Source: Clostridia bacterium (GTDB lineage Bacteria; Bacillota; Clostridia; Oscillospirales; Acutalibacteraceae). From it: a DNA stretch of 64,000 nucleotides. The stretch is taken from NCBI GenBank assembly GCA_017521425.1, contig JAFXCQ010000033.1, positions 1 through 64,000 on the forward strand, in the 5' to 3' direction. Positions within the stretch are counted from its first letter, which is position 1. Every line of letters starts with the position of its first letter. A program made the translations under genes and the position numbers. The notes under the pieces are model-generated. The model searched no databases. It had not been told where the DNA came from and was given only the letters and a program-made list of their open reading frames with translations. This document shows, piece by piece, positions 18,136 to 25,809 of the stretch.

Positions 18136-19319
18136 TATTTATATTCCTCTATAAGTTTCTTAAATGCCGGTAATGAATTTTTAATTTGTTCAGGTGAAAC
18201 ACAGTAAGAAATTCTTACAAAGCCTTTAACACCGAAATCATCACTTGGAACTAATAATAATTCGTATTTTTTTGCAGTTTCACAGAATTTATTTGCATCT
18301 TCTTCAGGTGATTTTACAAACATATAAAACGCACCATCAGGTTTTATTACTGTGTAACCATACTCTGTAAGTGCATCGTAAAGCACTTTTCTGTTTTTTT
18401 CATAAATGGAAACATCTGCGGTTTTGTCAAGACATTTTGCAATAGTGTACTGCATAAGACTTGGTGCACAAACATAACCTAATGCTCTACCCGCACCGCA
18501 TACTGCAGCGAAAACATCACTACAATCCTTTAATTCTGGTGAAACGAAAATATAACCGATTCTTTCACCAGGTAATGAAAGCGCTTTACTGTACGAATAA
18601 CAAACAATTGTATTCTTGTAATATTTTGGGATATATGGAACTTCTTCGCCAGTGAAAACAAGCTCTCTGTATGGTTCATCTGCTAAAAGATAAATATCTG
18701 TGCCATATTCATTTTGTTTGCTATTTAAAAGCTCAGCGAGTTTTATAATATCACATTCAGGAATAATTACACCTGAAGGATTATTTGGTGAATTTACAAT
18801 AATTGCTTTCGTTTTATTTGTTATTGCTTTTTTTAATTCGCAGAAATCAATCTGTAAATCTTCAGTTTTACAAGGCACTACCTTTAAAGTTGCACCCGCT
18901 TGCTCTGCAAACACTCTGTATTCAGGAAAAAATGGTGCTAAAGCAATAACCTCATCACCTGAATTTACAAGCGCATTTAATGATATTGTAAGTGAAGCGG
19001 CTGCACCGCAAGTCATATAAATAAGGTTAGGTGTAGCTTCAACATTAAATTTATTTTTTATGTAGGCTGCAATTTCAGTTCTTACACCAATATCACCAGG
19101 GCCAGAAGTGTAACCATGAAGTACCTCTGCAGGTACAGTTTCTAAAAATTCTTTCATAATTTCTGTAACTTCTTTCGGTGCAGGAACACTCGGGTTACCT
19201 AAACTGAAATCAAATACATTTTCTGCTCCAATTTCTGCTTTTCTTTTTTTTCCGTACTCAAAAATCTCTCTGATTACTGAGCTTTTTTTGCCAAGACCCA
19301 TCATTTTTTCTGAAATCAT
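18135..19319 (-). CDS. PLP-dependent class I aminotransferase (probable aromatic/aspartate)
   Basis: About 394 residues, fold-type I. Signatures include FSLGNPSVPAPKEV, VNSPNNPSGVI, LLADEPYRELVF and the PLP-lysine segment YSYSKALSLPGERIGY. As first gene of the aromatic operon it most likely transaminates phenylpyruvate and/or hydroxyphenylpyruvate to Phe and Tyr. The family also contains aspartate and alanine transaminases, so specificity is inferred from context. I chose the ATG at 19319, eight bases from AGGAG; the ATG at 19325 is only two bases from it. It is the first gene past the attenuator. Confidence 0.85.
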   Translation of the reverse strand: MISEKMMGLGKKSSVIREIFEYGKKRKAEIGAENVFDFSLGNPSVPAPKEVTEIMKEFLETVPAEVLHGYTSGPGDIGVRTEIAAYIKNKFNVEATPNLIYMTCGAAASLTISLNALVNSGDEVIALAPFFPEYRVFAEQAGATLKVVPCKTEDLQIDFCELKKAITNKTKAIIVNSPNNPSGVIIPECDIIKLAELLNSKQNEYGTDIYLLADEPYRELVFTGEEVPYIPKYYKNTIVCYSYSKALSLPGERIGYIFVSPELKDCSDVFAAVCGAGRALGYVCAPSLMQYTIAKCLDKTADVSIYEKNRKVLYDALTEYGYTVIKPDGAFYMFVKSPEEDANKFCETAKKYELLLVPSDDFGVKGFVRISYCVSPEQIKNSLPAFKKLIEEYK

Positions 19320-19340
19320 ATTCATATCTCCTAAAAATTA

Positions 19341-19400
19341 TTTATAAAATAAAAAGTCTGCACACCTACTATGAAAAAACACACAGCAGAAATGCAGACT
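19341..19400 (-). terminator. Attenuator terminator of the aromatic operon
   Basis: On the minus strand AGTCTGCA (19393-19400) pairs with TGCAGACT (19355-19362). An inner CTGCT/AGTAG stem extends the helix with a short internal loop, and TTTTTATTTT follows. It lies between the leader peptide and the first structural gene. Its 5' arm can alternatively pair with GCGGATTG inside the leader-peptide coding region (plus-strand 19444-19451): eight pairs, two of them G-U, forming an antiterminator. Confidence 0.88.
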
Positions 19401-19427
19401 GACTATATACTCGAAAAGCAAAAGTTT

Positions 19428-19493
19428 TTACTCAGCACATAGACAATCCGCGTTTATAAAGTAAAAAAATCGATAAGAAAAATTACGAATCAT
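19428..19493 (-). CDS. Phe/Tyr-rich attenuation leader peptide (21 aa)
   Basis: A short frame too small for normal gene calling: ATG at 19491-19493, TAA at 19428-19430. It has a perfect AGGAGGT ribosome site seven bases upstream (19501-19507) and a perfect promoter above that. The peptide contains the run NFSYRFFYFI, with four Phe and two Tyr codons within residues 5-12, and ends in ADCLCAE. It encodes a sensor rather than a functional protein. Ribosomes stalling on Phe or Tyr codons should leave 19444-19451 free to form the antiterminator; ribosomes reaching the stop should cover it and let the terminator fold. The downstream operon makes phenylalanine and chorismate, matching the codons sensed. 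Confidence 0.9.
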   Translation of the reverse strand: MIRNFSYRFFYFINADCLCAE

Positions 19494-19523
19494 CTATATT
19501 ACCTCCTAAAAAATTATGTAAGA

Positions 19524-19552
19524 ATTATATACCTACAAAAAAAGTTTGTCAA
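19524..19552 (-). promoter_or_regulatory. Perfect sigma-A promoter of the aromatic amino-acid operon
   Basis: Minus strand TTGACA (19547-19552), 17 bases, TATAAT (19524-19529). It begins within ten bases of the Hpt gene's stop codon. Transcription would start near 19517, giving a leader RNA of about 200 bases before the aminotransferase. Confidence 0.92.
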
Positions 19553-19560
19553 GTACTTTA

Positions 19561-19902
19561 TTATATAAATTGACTAAAATATTCCTTTTGCTTTAAAAGT
19601 TCATAGTATTTAACCATCACGCCATCTAAACTACCAATTCTTAAAGGCTCAACTATATCGCATACAGTTTCAAAAAGTGGGGTTAAACCCATATTGCCTA
19701 TTATACCCTTCAATGTATGAGCATATTCAAATGCATCGCTTATTCTACGTTCTTCTAAAGCAAGACCTAATTTACCGAATGCTTCGTCATTTAAAAGCTC
19801 GCCATAAAATTGCTCATATAATTCTTCATCATCAAGGAAACGAGCTAACGCTCCCTCAACATCACATTCAGCTTCCTTAAGCTTTACGAATAACTCCTTC
19901 AT
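19561..19902 (-). CDS. Stand-alone histidine phosphotransfer (Hpt) domain protein
   Basis: A 113-residue, mostly helical and acidic protein. AHTLKGIIGNMGL (His62) is the canonical Hpt phosphorylation motif H-x-L-K-G-x-x-x-N-x-G. Hpt proteins relay phosphoryl groups between hybrid kinases and response regulators. No kinase or regulator lies in the window, so it is an orphan. It is the last gene of a four-gene set (HAD hydrolase, lipoprotein, membrane protein, Hpt), and no terminator separates it from the aromatic promoter. Read-through would meet the attenuator. Confidence 0.8.
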   Translation of the reverse strand: MKELFVKLKEAECDVEGALARFLDDEELYEQFYGELLNDEAFGKLGLALEERRISDAFEYAHTLKGIIGNMGLTPLFETVCDIVEPLRIGSLDGVMVKYYELLKQKEYFSQFI

Positions 19903-19919
19903 TTTTCAACCCCCAAAAT

Positions 19920-20252
19920 TTATTTTTCGTGTTTTTCAACTATTTCTGCAAAACCGTAAATTAAAGCAGAGATAAGTCTTGCTATAATCACAAAAATTGC
20001 TACTACAGAAATAATCGGAACTGCAAGTAATGCCACAATTTGTACTCCGTAGTATGCACTCAAAACGAATGCACCTACTACAACACCAATTACAATAAAG
20101 AACAAGTTAATTACAAACATCGCAAGGGAAAGTTTTTTTAATGTAGCAGAGCAATTTTTAAAGAATTTAAAAGATTCTGCTTCTTCTTTTAAAGACATTT
20201 GTTTTTCTGTTGTTACAGGAGCTTCTTCAATAATTTTAATTTCTTCTGACAT
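19920..20252 (-). CDS. Small membrane protein, two predicted TM helices
   Basis: About 110 residues from the ATG at 20252, chosen for GAGGTAAGAAT just upstream. An acidic N-terminal tail (SEEIKIIEEAPVTTEKQ) precedes two hydrophobic helices, roughly residues 45-70 and 75-100, and a short charged end. I recognise no family. It is spaced tightly between the lipoprotein and the Hpt gene and may act with them at the membrane. Confidence 0.65.
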   Translation of the reverse strand: MSEEIKIIEEAPVTTEKQMSLKEEAESFKFFKNCSATLKKLSLAMFVINLFFIVIGVVVGAFVLSAYYGVQIVALLAVPIISVVAIFVIIARLISALIYGFAEIVEKHEK

Positions 20253-20263
20253 ATTCTTACCTC

Positions 20264-21016
20264 TTAATACCATTCATTTTCATAAAGGTCTGGTGAATAA
20301 TTAACACCATTGCCAGTACCAGAACCGCTACCAGATGGAGTTGTTATTTCTGGTTGTGGTGTAATAATATTTGGTGCAGTAGTATCTTTTACTGTATTAT
20401 TGTTGTTCTTTGTAGTTTCAGGTTCTCTTGAAGCAGTTGAATCTGAGCTTGTTGAACCAAGAATTGTATTTGTAACTGTTTCCGGCAATTCATTTTTAGT
20501 TGCTACCTTTTTAAGCTCGCCATTAACCCATTCGTAAATCACATAAGATGTATTATCTCCATTTTTCTCATTAACAACAACCTGCTTATTTACTGAATCT
20601 AAAGACATAGATGTAAAGCCTGAAAGTGTTTCATTATAAACGAACTCACCTTTTGTACTGTCGAAAATCCAGCAGCAATAATTAAACACACCATTGTTTG
20701 CAGAAATTGTAAGACAGATGTCGTCATTACCATCAAAGTTCATATCCTGAAAAGCAATATGATTTTGTGCAAAGCCTAAAACGAAAACATCCATTTTATT
20801 TGCAGGATAAGTAAGCTCCTGAACAAAAACATCGTCCTTATAAACCTTTAATGAAGCAGATGTAACCTCTGCAGAATAGCCATAACGGATAGCATCTGTT
20901 GTAATAATATTGTCAGTTGTTGGTTCTTCGTTTTTGTTATCTTTACAAGCAGTAAAGCATAACAACACCGAAGTAACAGTAAATAATGAGACAAATAATG
21001 TAATAATTTTTTTCAT
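20264..21016 (-). CDS. Lipoprotein with FG-GAP/VCBS-like repeat sequence
   Basis: A 250-residue protein with a signal peptide and lipobox CFTAC, followed by a Thr/Asn-rich stretch. The central part (DMNFDGNDDICLTIS) resembles a calcium-binding VCBS/FG-GAP blade, as in XAC2610-related domains. The C-terminus has a second low-complexity linker (SGSGSGTGNG) and ends in YENEWY. It is probably anchored outside the membrane; its function is unknown. Fifteen bases separate it from the HAD gene. Confidence 0.7.
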   Translation of the reverse strand: MKKIITLFVSLFTVTSVLLCFTACKDNKNEEPTTDNIITTDAIRYGYSAEVTSASLKVYKDDVFVQELTYPANKMDVFVLGFAQNHIAFQDMNFDGNDDICLTISANNGVFNYCCWIFDSTKGEFVYNETLSGFTSMSLDSVNKQVVVNEKNGDNTSYVIYEWVNGELKKVATKNELPETVTNTILGSTSSDSTASREPETTKNNNNTVKDTTAPNIITPQPEITTPSGSGSGTGNGVNYSPDLYENEWY

Positions 21017-21031
21017 AAGTAGTACCCCTTT

Positions 21032-21643
21032 TTAAATATTAACACCGGCTTCTCTCAAAGCCATTTTTAACGAATCTGTATCTGGTGCAGAAAAAACGAA
21101 GCCACTCATTCCGTACTCCTTTGCACCTTTTATATTTGCTTCTAAATCATCAATAAAGAAACATTCCCGAGGTTCTAATGAAAACTTGTTGCAAAAAGCT
21201 TCATAAATCTCTCTATTGGGTTTTAAAAGCCTGTAACACGACGAAATAAAAAAGCCATCGAAAAACTCAAATGCAGGAACATCTAAATATCTGTCAAAAA
21301 AACGTGGTGTAGCATTCGAAAGAAGATATATTGGATACCCGTTATTCTTCAACTCTTTTATGAGCTCATAAGTCTCCTTAAATGGTGGCATATAGTCGTA
21401 AAAATCGGTTACCATATCAGTAATTTTTTCATGTATTTCTTCAGGTAGCTTTTCTAATATACCAGGAATAACCTGGTCAAAGGTATAAATACCCTCATCA
21501 AGCAATTTCCAAACACTGTTTTCCCCAAACACATGCTCATATATAACATCGTGATACTGGGGGCTAAATTCTGCTTCAACCGTTTTCTTCAAATTAAAGT
21601 CTAAAATAACTCCACCCATATCAAAAACGATATTTTTAATCAT
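21032..21643 (-). CDS. HAD-superfamily hydrolase (YihX-like)
   Basis: A 203-residue HAD subfamily IA protein. It has the nucleophile motif IVFDMGGVILDF (Asp8), motif II LLSNATPR, a conserved Lys in LLKPNREIYE and motif IV FFIDDLEANIKGA. The helical cap lies between residues 15 and 90. Members dephosphorylate small phosphometabolites; the closest described ones act on sugar phosphates such as glucose-1-phosphate. First gene of a minus-strand set with its own promoter. Confidence 0.85.
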   Translation of the reverse strand: MIKNIVFDMGGVILDFNLKKTVEAEFSPQYHDVIYEHVFGENSVWKLLDEGIYTFDQVIPGILEKLPEEIHEKITDMVTDFYDYMPPFKETYELIKELKNNGYPIYLLSNATPRFFDRYLDVPAFEFFDGFFISSCYRLLKPNREIYEAFCNKFSLEPRECFFIDDLEANIKGAKEYGMSGFVFSAPDTDSLKMALREAGVNI

Positions 21644-21677
21644 TGTAACACCTCAAAATGAACACATTATCTCTAAT

Positions 21678-21705
21678 ATTATAACATTTTATTAAAATTT
21701 TTCAA
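21678..21705 (-). promoter_or_regulatory. Promoter of the HAD-lipoprotein-Hpt gene set
   Basis: Minus strand TTGAAA (21700-21705), 16 bases, TATAAT (21678-21683). Confidence 0.6.
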
Positions 21706-21756
21706 TATTTCTTTTAAAAAAACCAAAAATCCCCTTTTATTATTTATTTTTTGTGG

Positions 21757-21762
21757 TATAAT
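21757..21762 (+). promoter_or_regulatory. Extended -10 promoter of nagB
   Basis: TGG directly precedes TATAAT (21757-21762), giving a TGn-extended -10. No good -35 is seen at the expected distance. Confidence 0.5.
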
Positions 21763-21794
21763 TTTTATGTAAAACTTAAAAAAGGGTGATATAT

Positions 21795-22523
21795 ATGGAA
21801 ATTAAGATTTTTAAAACTGCTGAAGAAATCGGCGTAGAGGCAGCTAAAATTTTTACTGACACAGTAAAAGCAAATCCAAGCGCAGTTCTTGGTCTTGCTA
21901 CCGGTGCATCTCCGATTCCTACTTACAAAAACATTATAAAAACTTATAATGATGGTGGTATTTCATTCAAAGATGTAAAAACTTACAATCTTGATGAATA
22001 CTGTGATTTACCAAAAAATGACAAAAACAGCTACTATACATTTATGCACGAGCAGCTCTTTAACTCAATAGACATTAAAGAGGAAAATGTTCACTTCCTT
22101 GATGGCAATGCAGAAGATACTGAAAAGGAATGTGCAAGATACGATGCAGAAATCAACAACGCCGGCGGAATTGATGTTCAGCTTTTAGGTATCGGTAATA
22201 ATGCTCACATTGGTTTTAACGAACCTGCAGATGAATTTACAGTTGGTTCATTTAAGGTTAAGCTTACAGATAGCACAATAAATGCTAACAAAATTTATTT
22301 TGATGAAGGTGCAATGCCTCACTATGCTCTTACAATGGGTATTGAACAAATTATGAGAGCTAAGAAGATTGTGCTTATCGCAACCGGTGAGAAAAAAGCA
22401 GAAGCAATCAAAAATATGGTTGAAGGCGAAGTTACACCTCAGGTACCTGCTTCTATTTTGCAGAACCACAAAGATGTTGTTATATTCCTCGATGAAGCAG
22501 CTGCATCTCTCTTAAAAAAATAA
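21795..22523 (+). CDS. nagB: Glucosamine-6-phosphate deaminase
   Basis: A 242-residue isomerase/deaminase turning glucosamine-6-phosphate into fructose-6-phosphate and ammonia. It shows LGLATGASPIPTY, FNLDEY-type TYNLDEYCDLP with the catalytic Asp, LLGIGNNAHIGFNEPAD and an aspartate/histidine pair typical of the family. The ATG at 21795 follows AAAGGGTG; a GTG at 21786 overlaps that site. It stands alone without nagA or a transporter and feeds amino sugars from wall or mucin turnover into glycolysis. Confidence 0.95.
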   Translation: MEIKIFKTAEEIGVEAAKIFTDTVKANPSAVLGLATGASPIPTYKNIIKTYNDGGISFKDVKTYNLDEYCDLPKNDKNSYYTFMHEQLFNSIDIKEENVHFLDGNAEDTEKECARYDAEINNAGGIDVQLLGIGNNAHIGFNEPADEFTVGSFKVKLTDSTINANKIYFDEGAMPHYALTMGIEQIMRAKKIVLIATGEKKAEAIKNMVEGEVTPQVPASILQNHKDVVIFLDEAAASLLKK

Positions 22524-22532
22524 TTTGACATA

Positions 22533-22570
22533 AAAATAAACTTCTGACATTCAAGTCAGAAGTTTTTATT
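22533..22570. terminator. Bidirectional terminator between nagB and the GGDEF gene
   Basis: An 11-bp perfect stem (22538-22548 with 22555-22565) and a 6-base loop, with T-rich tails on both strands between convergent genes. Confidence 0.85.
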
Positions 22571-22574
22571 TTTT

Positions 22575-23783
22575 TTATTCTTCTTCGTAGTAGTTACCAC
22601 CATATAACGAAGATTTACTCATTTTAGAAAATCTTTTAGCAACTTTACGAATTTTTCTCATATCTTTTTCTGCTTCGTTTATAAGCAAGTCAACATCTTC
22701 CATACTGTTGATTGTTTCTGCACCTGCAAGACCAATTGAAACATTAAGATCATACGCTTTAAAATCCTGTTTCCCTAATTCTTCAAACTTTTTAGCGTAA
22801 GTTGTTCTTGTTATATCTGCCGCAGGTTCACTTGGACGCTGTGCCACAATAACAAAACGGTCAGTACCAATTCTGCAAAGAAAATCGTGTGAACCTGAAA
22901 CAATCTTTTTAAGTCTTGTTGCCGCTTCAACTACAGCTTCATTACCCGCTTCTCTGCCATAAGACCTTACTATTGAACGATAATTGTCAATATCTACAAA
23001 CATAACAAAAAGCATCATTTGAGGAGAGAGTGTTTTACCAATTCTTTCCAAGTATCTGTTAAGTTGCCATTTATTATTAGTGATTGTAAGCGGGTCGATT
23101 GAAATGAGTCTGTTTTGTGCTTCATTATAAACTATAAGTGATGATACAACTAAAGAAATTGCAAGAACTTCCATTCCATAGAAAAGAATCTGAACTACAC
23201 CGGCAATCAAAGGTAAGACAGAGAATGATGCAAGATATAAAAACTCCGGTTTTTTAGTTAAGTTAATTTGCTTTTTAGATGTCATAAATGTTGTTACAGC
23301 CGAATAAATCAGATACGCAAACAATATAACAAAAGGAATTGAGAAAAGAGGCCCACGAACATATTTACCATTAACAATATCAAAATATGTACCCGAGAAC
23401 ACGCTTAATAATGAAACAACCGTATTCAGAATTGCAGGAATCATAAATACATATTTTTTTGTTCTTGAAACTTGATTTTCGGGAGACATTCTGCATTCGC
23501 AATAGAAAACATAAAACATACCGATAGAAGGTAAAACCATACTATAAACAAAAGAAAATATTCTGTTAAGAAAAATAACAAACGGTGCTTCTGAACATTC
23601 GCAGAACCAAAGCATTGAACCAACAAACAAGAAAATCGCTATTGAAATAAGTGTATTGTCAAAATACATTTTTTCAGAATTCTTCAAAGAAACGTTTCTT
23701 CTGCTGATTACCATAATAATTATAATTGCTATACCCATAAAATTAGGCATTGCATAAAGTAAAGCCCTCTCTAATGCTTCCAT
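22575..23783 (-). CDS. Membrane protein with degenerate GGDEF domain
   Basis: About 402 residues from the ATG at 23783, seven bases from AGGAG. The N-terminal ~215 residues hold about seven hydrophobic helices (a 7TM sensor). The C-terminus is a diguanylate-cyclase fold (FVMFVDIDNYRSIVRSYGREAGNEAV). The signature GGDEF is replaced by GTDRF in CRIGTDRFVIV, so the catalytic Asp-Glu pair is altered and cyclase activity is unlikely. The domain may bind GTP or cyclic dinucleotides, or act as a structural sensor. It has its own promoter. Confidence 0.82.
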   Translation of the reverse strand: MEALERALLYAMPNFMGIAIIIIMVISRRNVSLKNSEKMYFDNTLISIAIFLFVGSMLWFCECSEAPFVIFLNRIFSFVYSMVLPSIGMFYVFYCECRMSPENQVSRTKKYVFMIPAILNTVVSLLSVFSGTYFDIVNGKYVRGPLFSIPFVILFAYLIYSAVTTFMTSKKQINLTKKPEFLYLASFSVLPLIAGVVQILFYGMEVLAISLVVSSLIVYNEAQNRLISIDPLTITNNKWQLNRYLERIGKTLSPQMMLFVMFVDIDNYRSIVRSYGREAGNEAVVEAATRLKKIVSGSHDFLCRIGTDRFVIVAQRPSEPAADITRTTYAKKFEELGKQDFKAYDLNVSIGLAGAETINSMEDVDLLINEAEKDMRKIRKVAKRFSKMSKSSLYGGNYYEEE

Positions 23784-23832
23784 AATCATGCTCCTTTTCC
23801 CGCAGAGTGAGTACATTCACACATTTTTAACA

Positions 23833-23861
23833 ATTATAACATATTTATTTTTATTTTTCAA
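23833..23861 (-). promoter_or_regulatory. Promoter of the GGDEF gene
   Basis: Minus strand TTGAAA (23856-23861), 17 bases, TATAAT (23833-23838). Confidence 0.7.
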
Positions 23862-23869
23862 TAAAAATA

Positions 23870-23924
23870 AAAAATAAAAAAGTTAAAACACACAAACAAC
23901 AATAACCGTTTTTTGTGTTTTAAC
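23870..23924 (-). terminator. Terminator of the acpS-nnrD-lipoprotein operon
   Basis: GTTAAAACACA (23882-23892) pairs with 23914-23924 and is followed on the minus strand by a long T/A tract. It lies directly after the lipoprotein stop. Confidence 0.75.
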
Positions 23925-24431
23925 TCATTTTATTTCTATCATATAGCTCTGCGATAATTCATCGAGTGAAACACTGACTGTAAATACAACAGTTTTTCCA
24001 AACACAGTTTTTTCTAAAAAAAATGAATTATCCGCACTATTAAATTTGAATTGTTCGTTTTCAAAATCTGTCCCGAGCAAAAATTTATATATTATAATCG
24101 GTAAAAATTCATTATTAAAATTATTGATACTGGTAGAATAGTTAATATCATCACTTTTCAACTCGCAGACATCGCCAAAAATCTTAACATTCATATTAAG
24201 AAGTGTAACGGGTGCTTCTTCGAGAAAACTTATATTGACACACCCGTTTTCGTTTTTTGATAAAAGAATATTGAAAACTTCATCTTTTGTTACTAATTGA
24301 ACCTTTTGAACTTCACTGAAATCTATCGTCTTAAGCTTGTCGTTTTTTAAAAGTTCTGCTTTACAGGAAAAAAATGTAAGAGAAAACAAAATGCACAACA
24401 AAAGAAGTGAAATTCGTTTTACAATACTCAC
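23925..24431 (-). CDS. Small lipoprotein of unknown function
   Basis: A 168-residue protein with a hydrophobic signal peptide (ISLLLLCILFSLTFF) ending in a lipobox FFSC at about residue 23. The mature part is rich in Phe, Asn and Asp without a recognised domain. Its first four bases overlap the nnrD stop, so it is translated with nnrD, but that proximity gives no obvious functional clue. Confidence 0.65.
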   Translation of the reverse strand: MSIVKRISLLLLCILFSLTFFSCKAELLKNDKLKTIDFSEVQKVQLVTKDEVFNILLSKNENGCVNISFLEEAPVTLLNMNVKIFGDVCELKSDDINYSTSINNFNNEFLPIIIYKFLLGTDFENEQFKFNSADNSFFLEKTVFGKTVVFTVSVSLDELSQSYMIEIK

Positions 24432-25318
24432 TCACTTTCAATGATAGCTTTAATTATATAACCTATATTATCTGCGCAATCACTTGGCAATGTTGAATAC
24501 TCTGAAAATCTGCTACTTGCAAGCTCGGCAGTTAAACCGTGAATATAAGCACCAAGACATGCTGCCTGATATAAATCACCATTTAGAGCCGGGGTAAAGC
24601 CTGCAATAATACCTGAAAGCAAATCGCCAGACCCACCCTTTGCAAGCCCAGTATTACCAGATTTATTTTCGCAGAGTAATGTGCCATCATCTTTACAGAT
24701 AAGTGTATTATGACCTTTTAATAACACATTAACATTATACTGTTTAGAAAATGCAGTTATAACCTTTTCTCTGTTATTTTCAATAAAGCTAATATCTTTT
24801 TTTATAAGTCTTGACATCTCGCCAGGATGTGGTGTAAGTAAAATTTTACACTTCGCAAATTTCAAGACTTCTGTATTATCTGCCAACGCATTAAGTCCAT
24901 CTGCATCTAAAATCAAAGGTTTGTTGCATTTAAGCACTAATCTCGCAACCAACTCGCGTATATCATCGCTTATACCAACACCGCACCCGAATACAACAGT
25001 ATCACACTTTTTGATTTCATTCAGTATCACTGGGAGTGCCTCGATAGAAATCTTACCGTTTTTAGAAGGTAGTGGTAAAAATGTATTTTCTGTAAGTCGT
25101 GAAGCTAATGGTACATAAATGCAATCCGGAAAAGCAAGAGTTACTAACCCCGCACCACATCTTAATGCACCTTTTACTGCTAAATCACAGCAACCAATCA
25201 TTTTTGCACTACCGGCAATTATTAACACTCTGCCAAAAGTACCTTTATTACCGTCTACTGGTCGCTTAGGTAATAAATCTTTTGCTTTTGGATAATCAAG
25301 AATAAATCGTGTTCCCAT
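24428..25318 (-). CDS. nnrD: ADP-dependent NAD(P)H-hydrate dehydratase
   Basis: A 296-residue ribokinase-like carbohydrate-kinase fold repairing damaged NAD(P)H hydrates. Signatures are GNKGTFGRVLIIAGSA, AALRCGAGL-type KGALRCGAGLVTLAF, ILTPHPGEMSRL and the active-site KGGSGDLLSGIIAGF. Most clostridial versions are fused to the NnrE epimerase (YjeF N-terminal domain). That domain is absent here, so the epimerase, if present, is encoded elsewhere. It sits 11 bases from acpS, a neighbour pairing that is common in Firmicutes. Confidence 0.92.
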   Translation of the reverse strand: MGTRFILDYPKAKDLLPKRPVDGNKGTFGRVLIIAGSAKMIGCCDLAVKGALRCGAGLVTLAFPDCIYVPLASRLTENTFLPLPSKNGKISIEALPVILNEIKKCDTVVFGCGVGISDDIRELVARLVLKCNKPLILDADGLNALADNTEVLKFAKCKILLTPHPGEMSRLIKKDISFIENNREKVITAFSKQYNVNVLLKGHNTLICKDDGTLLCENKSGNTGLAKGGSGDLLSGIIAGFTPALNGDLYQAACLGAYIHGLTAELASSRFSEYSTLPSDCADNIGYIIKAIIESE

Positions 25319-25329
25319 TTCAACACCAC

Positions 25330-25686
25330 CTAAAAAGCAATAACAATAACTGTTGCAAGTAAATCTGTGTGAGTAACACTCACATCAAACGAAAGTCCTT
25401 TTTCATTAACAATTGATAAAGCATTCCCCGAAAACTTTAAATATGGCTTACCGTTTTCAAGATGAAGCAAAGAAATCTCTTTTAATTTAAAACCTGAAAT
25501 ACCCGTACCGAGTGCTTTTGAAAATGCTTCTTTACCGGCAAATGCCGCCGCAATATGTTCTGGCTTATTATTCCTTAAGGTAAACTCTTTAATTTCATCC
25601 TCTGAAAACACACGTTCTAAAAAACGTTCTTTATTTATTAACTCTTTTATACGCTTTATTTCAACTGAATCTATTCCGACTGTCAT
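25330..25686 (-). CDS. acpS: Holo-[acyl-carrier-protein] synthase
   Basis: A 118-residue phosphopantetheinyl transferase that activates acyl carrier protein for fatty-acid synthesis. It has the metal-binding GIDSVEIKRI and the FAGKEAFSKALGTGISG motif with catalytic Glu and Lys. First gene of the acpS-nnrD-lipoprotein operon. Confidence 0.95.
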   Translation of the reverse strand: MTVGIDSVEIKRIKELINKERFLERVFSEDEIKEFTLRNNKPEHIAAAFAGKEAFSKALGTGISGFKLKEISLLHLENGKPYLKFSGNALSIVNEKGLSFDVSVTHTDLLATVIVIAF

Positions 25687-25747
25687 TTATAACACCTGCT
25701 CAAAAAAAGTGTACTCGGATTTAGCATCCGATATCTATCTAAGATAA

Positions 25748-25776
25748 ATTGTATAACTATTGATGGTGTTAGTCAA
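25748..25776 (-). promoter_or_regulatory. Promoter of the acpS operon
   Basis: Minus strand TTGACT (25771-25776), 17 bases, TACAAT (25748-25753). A small hairpin (TCGGAT/ATCCGA, 25712-25728) lies just inside the transcript, about 30 bases before the start codon. Confidence 0.78.
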
Positions 25777-25809
25777 CTCTTTTTATTATTTTTATTTACT
25801 TTATGTTAT

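Noticed and set aside
19326-19560. T-box or TRAP-type control of the aromatic operon
   Set aside because: No T-box AGGGTGG-type consensus or specifier stem, and no GAG/TAG repeats for TRAP, are visible; the short Phe/Tyr peptide fits leader-peptide attenuation instead.
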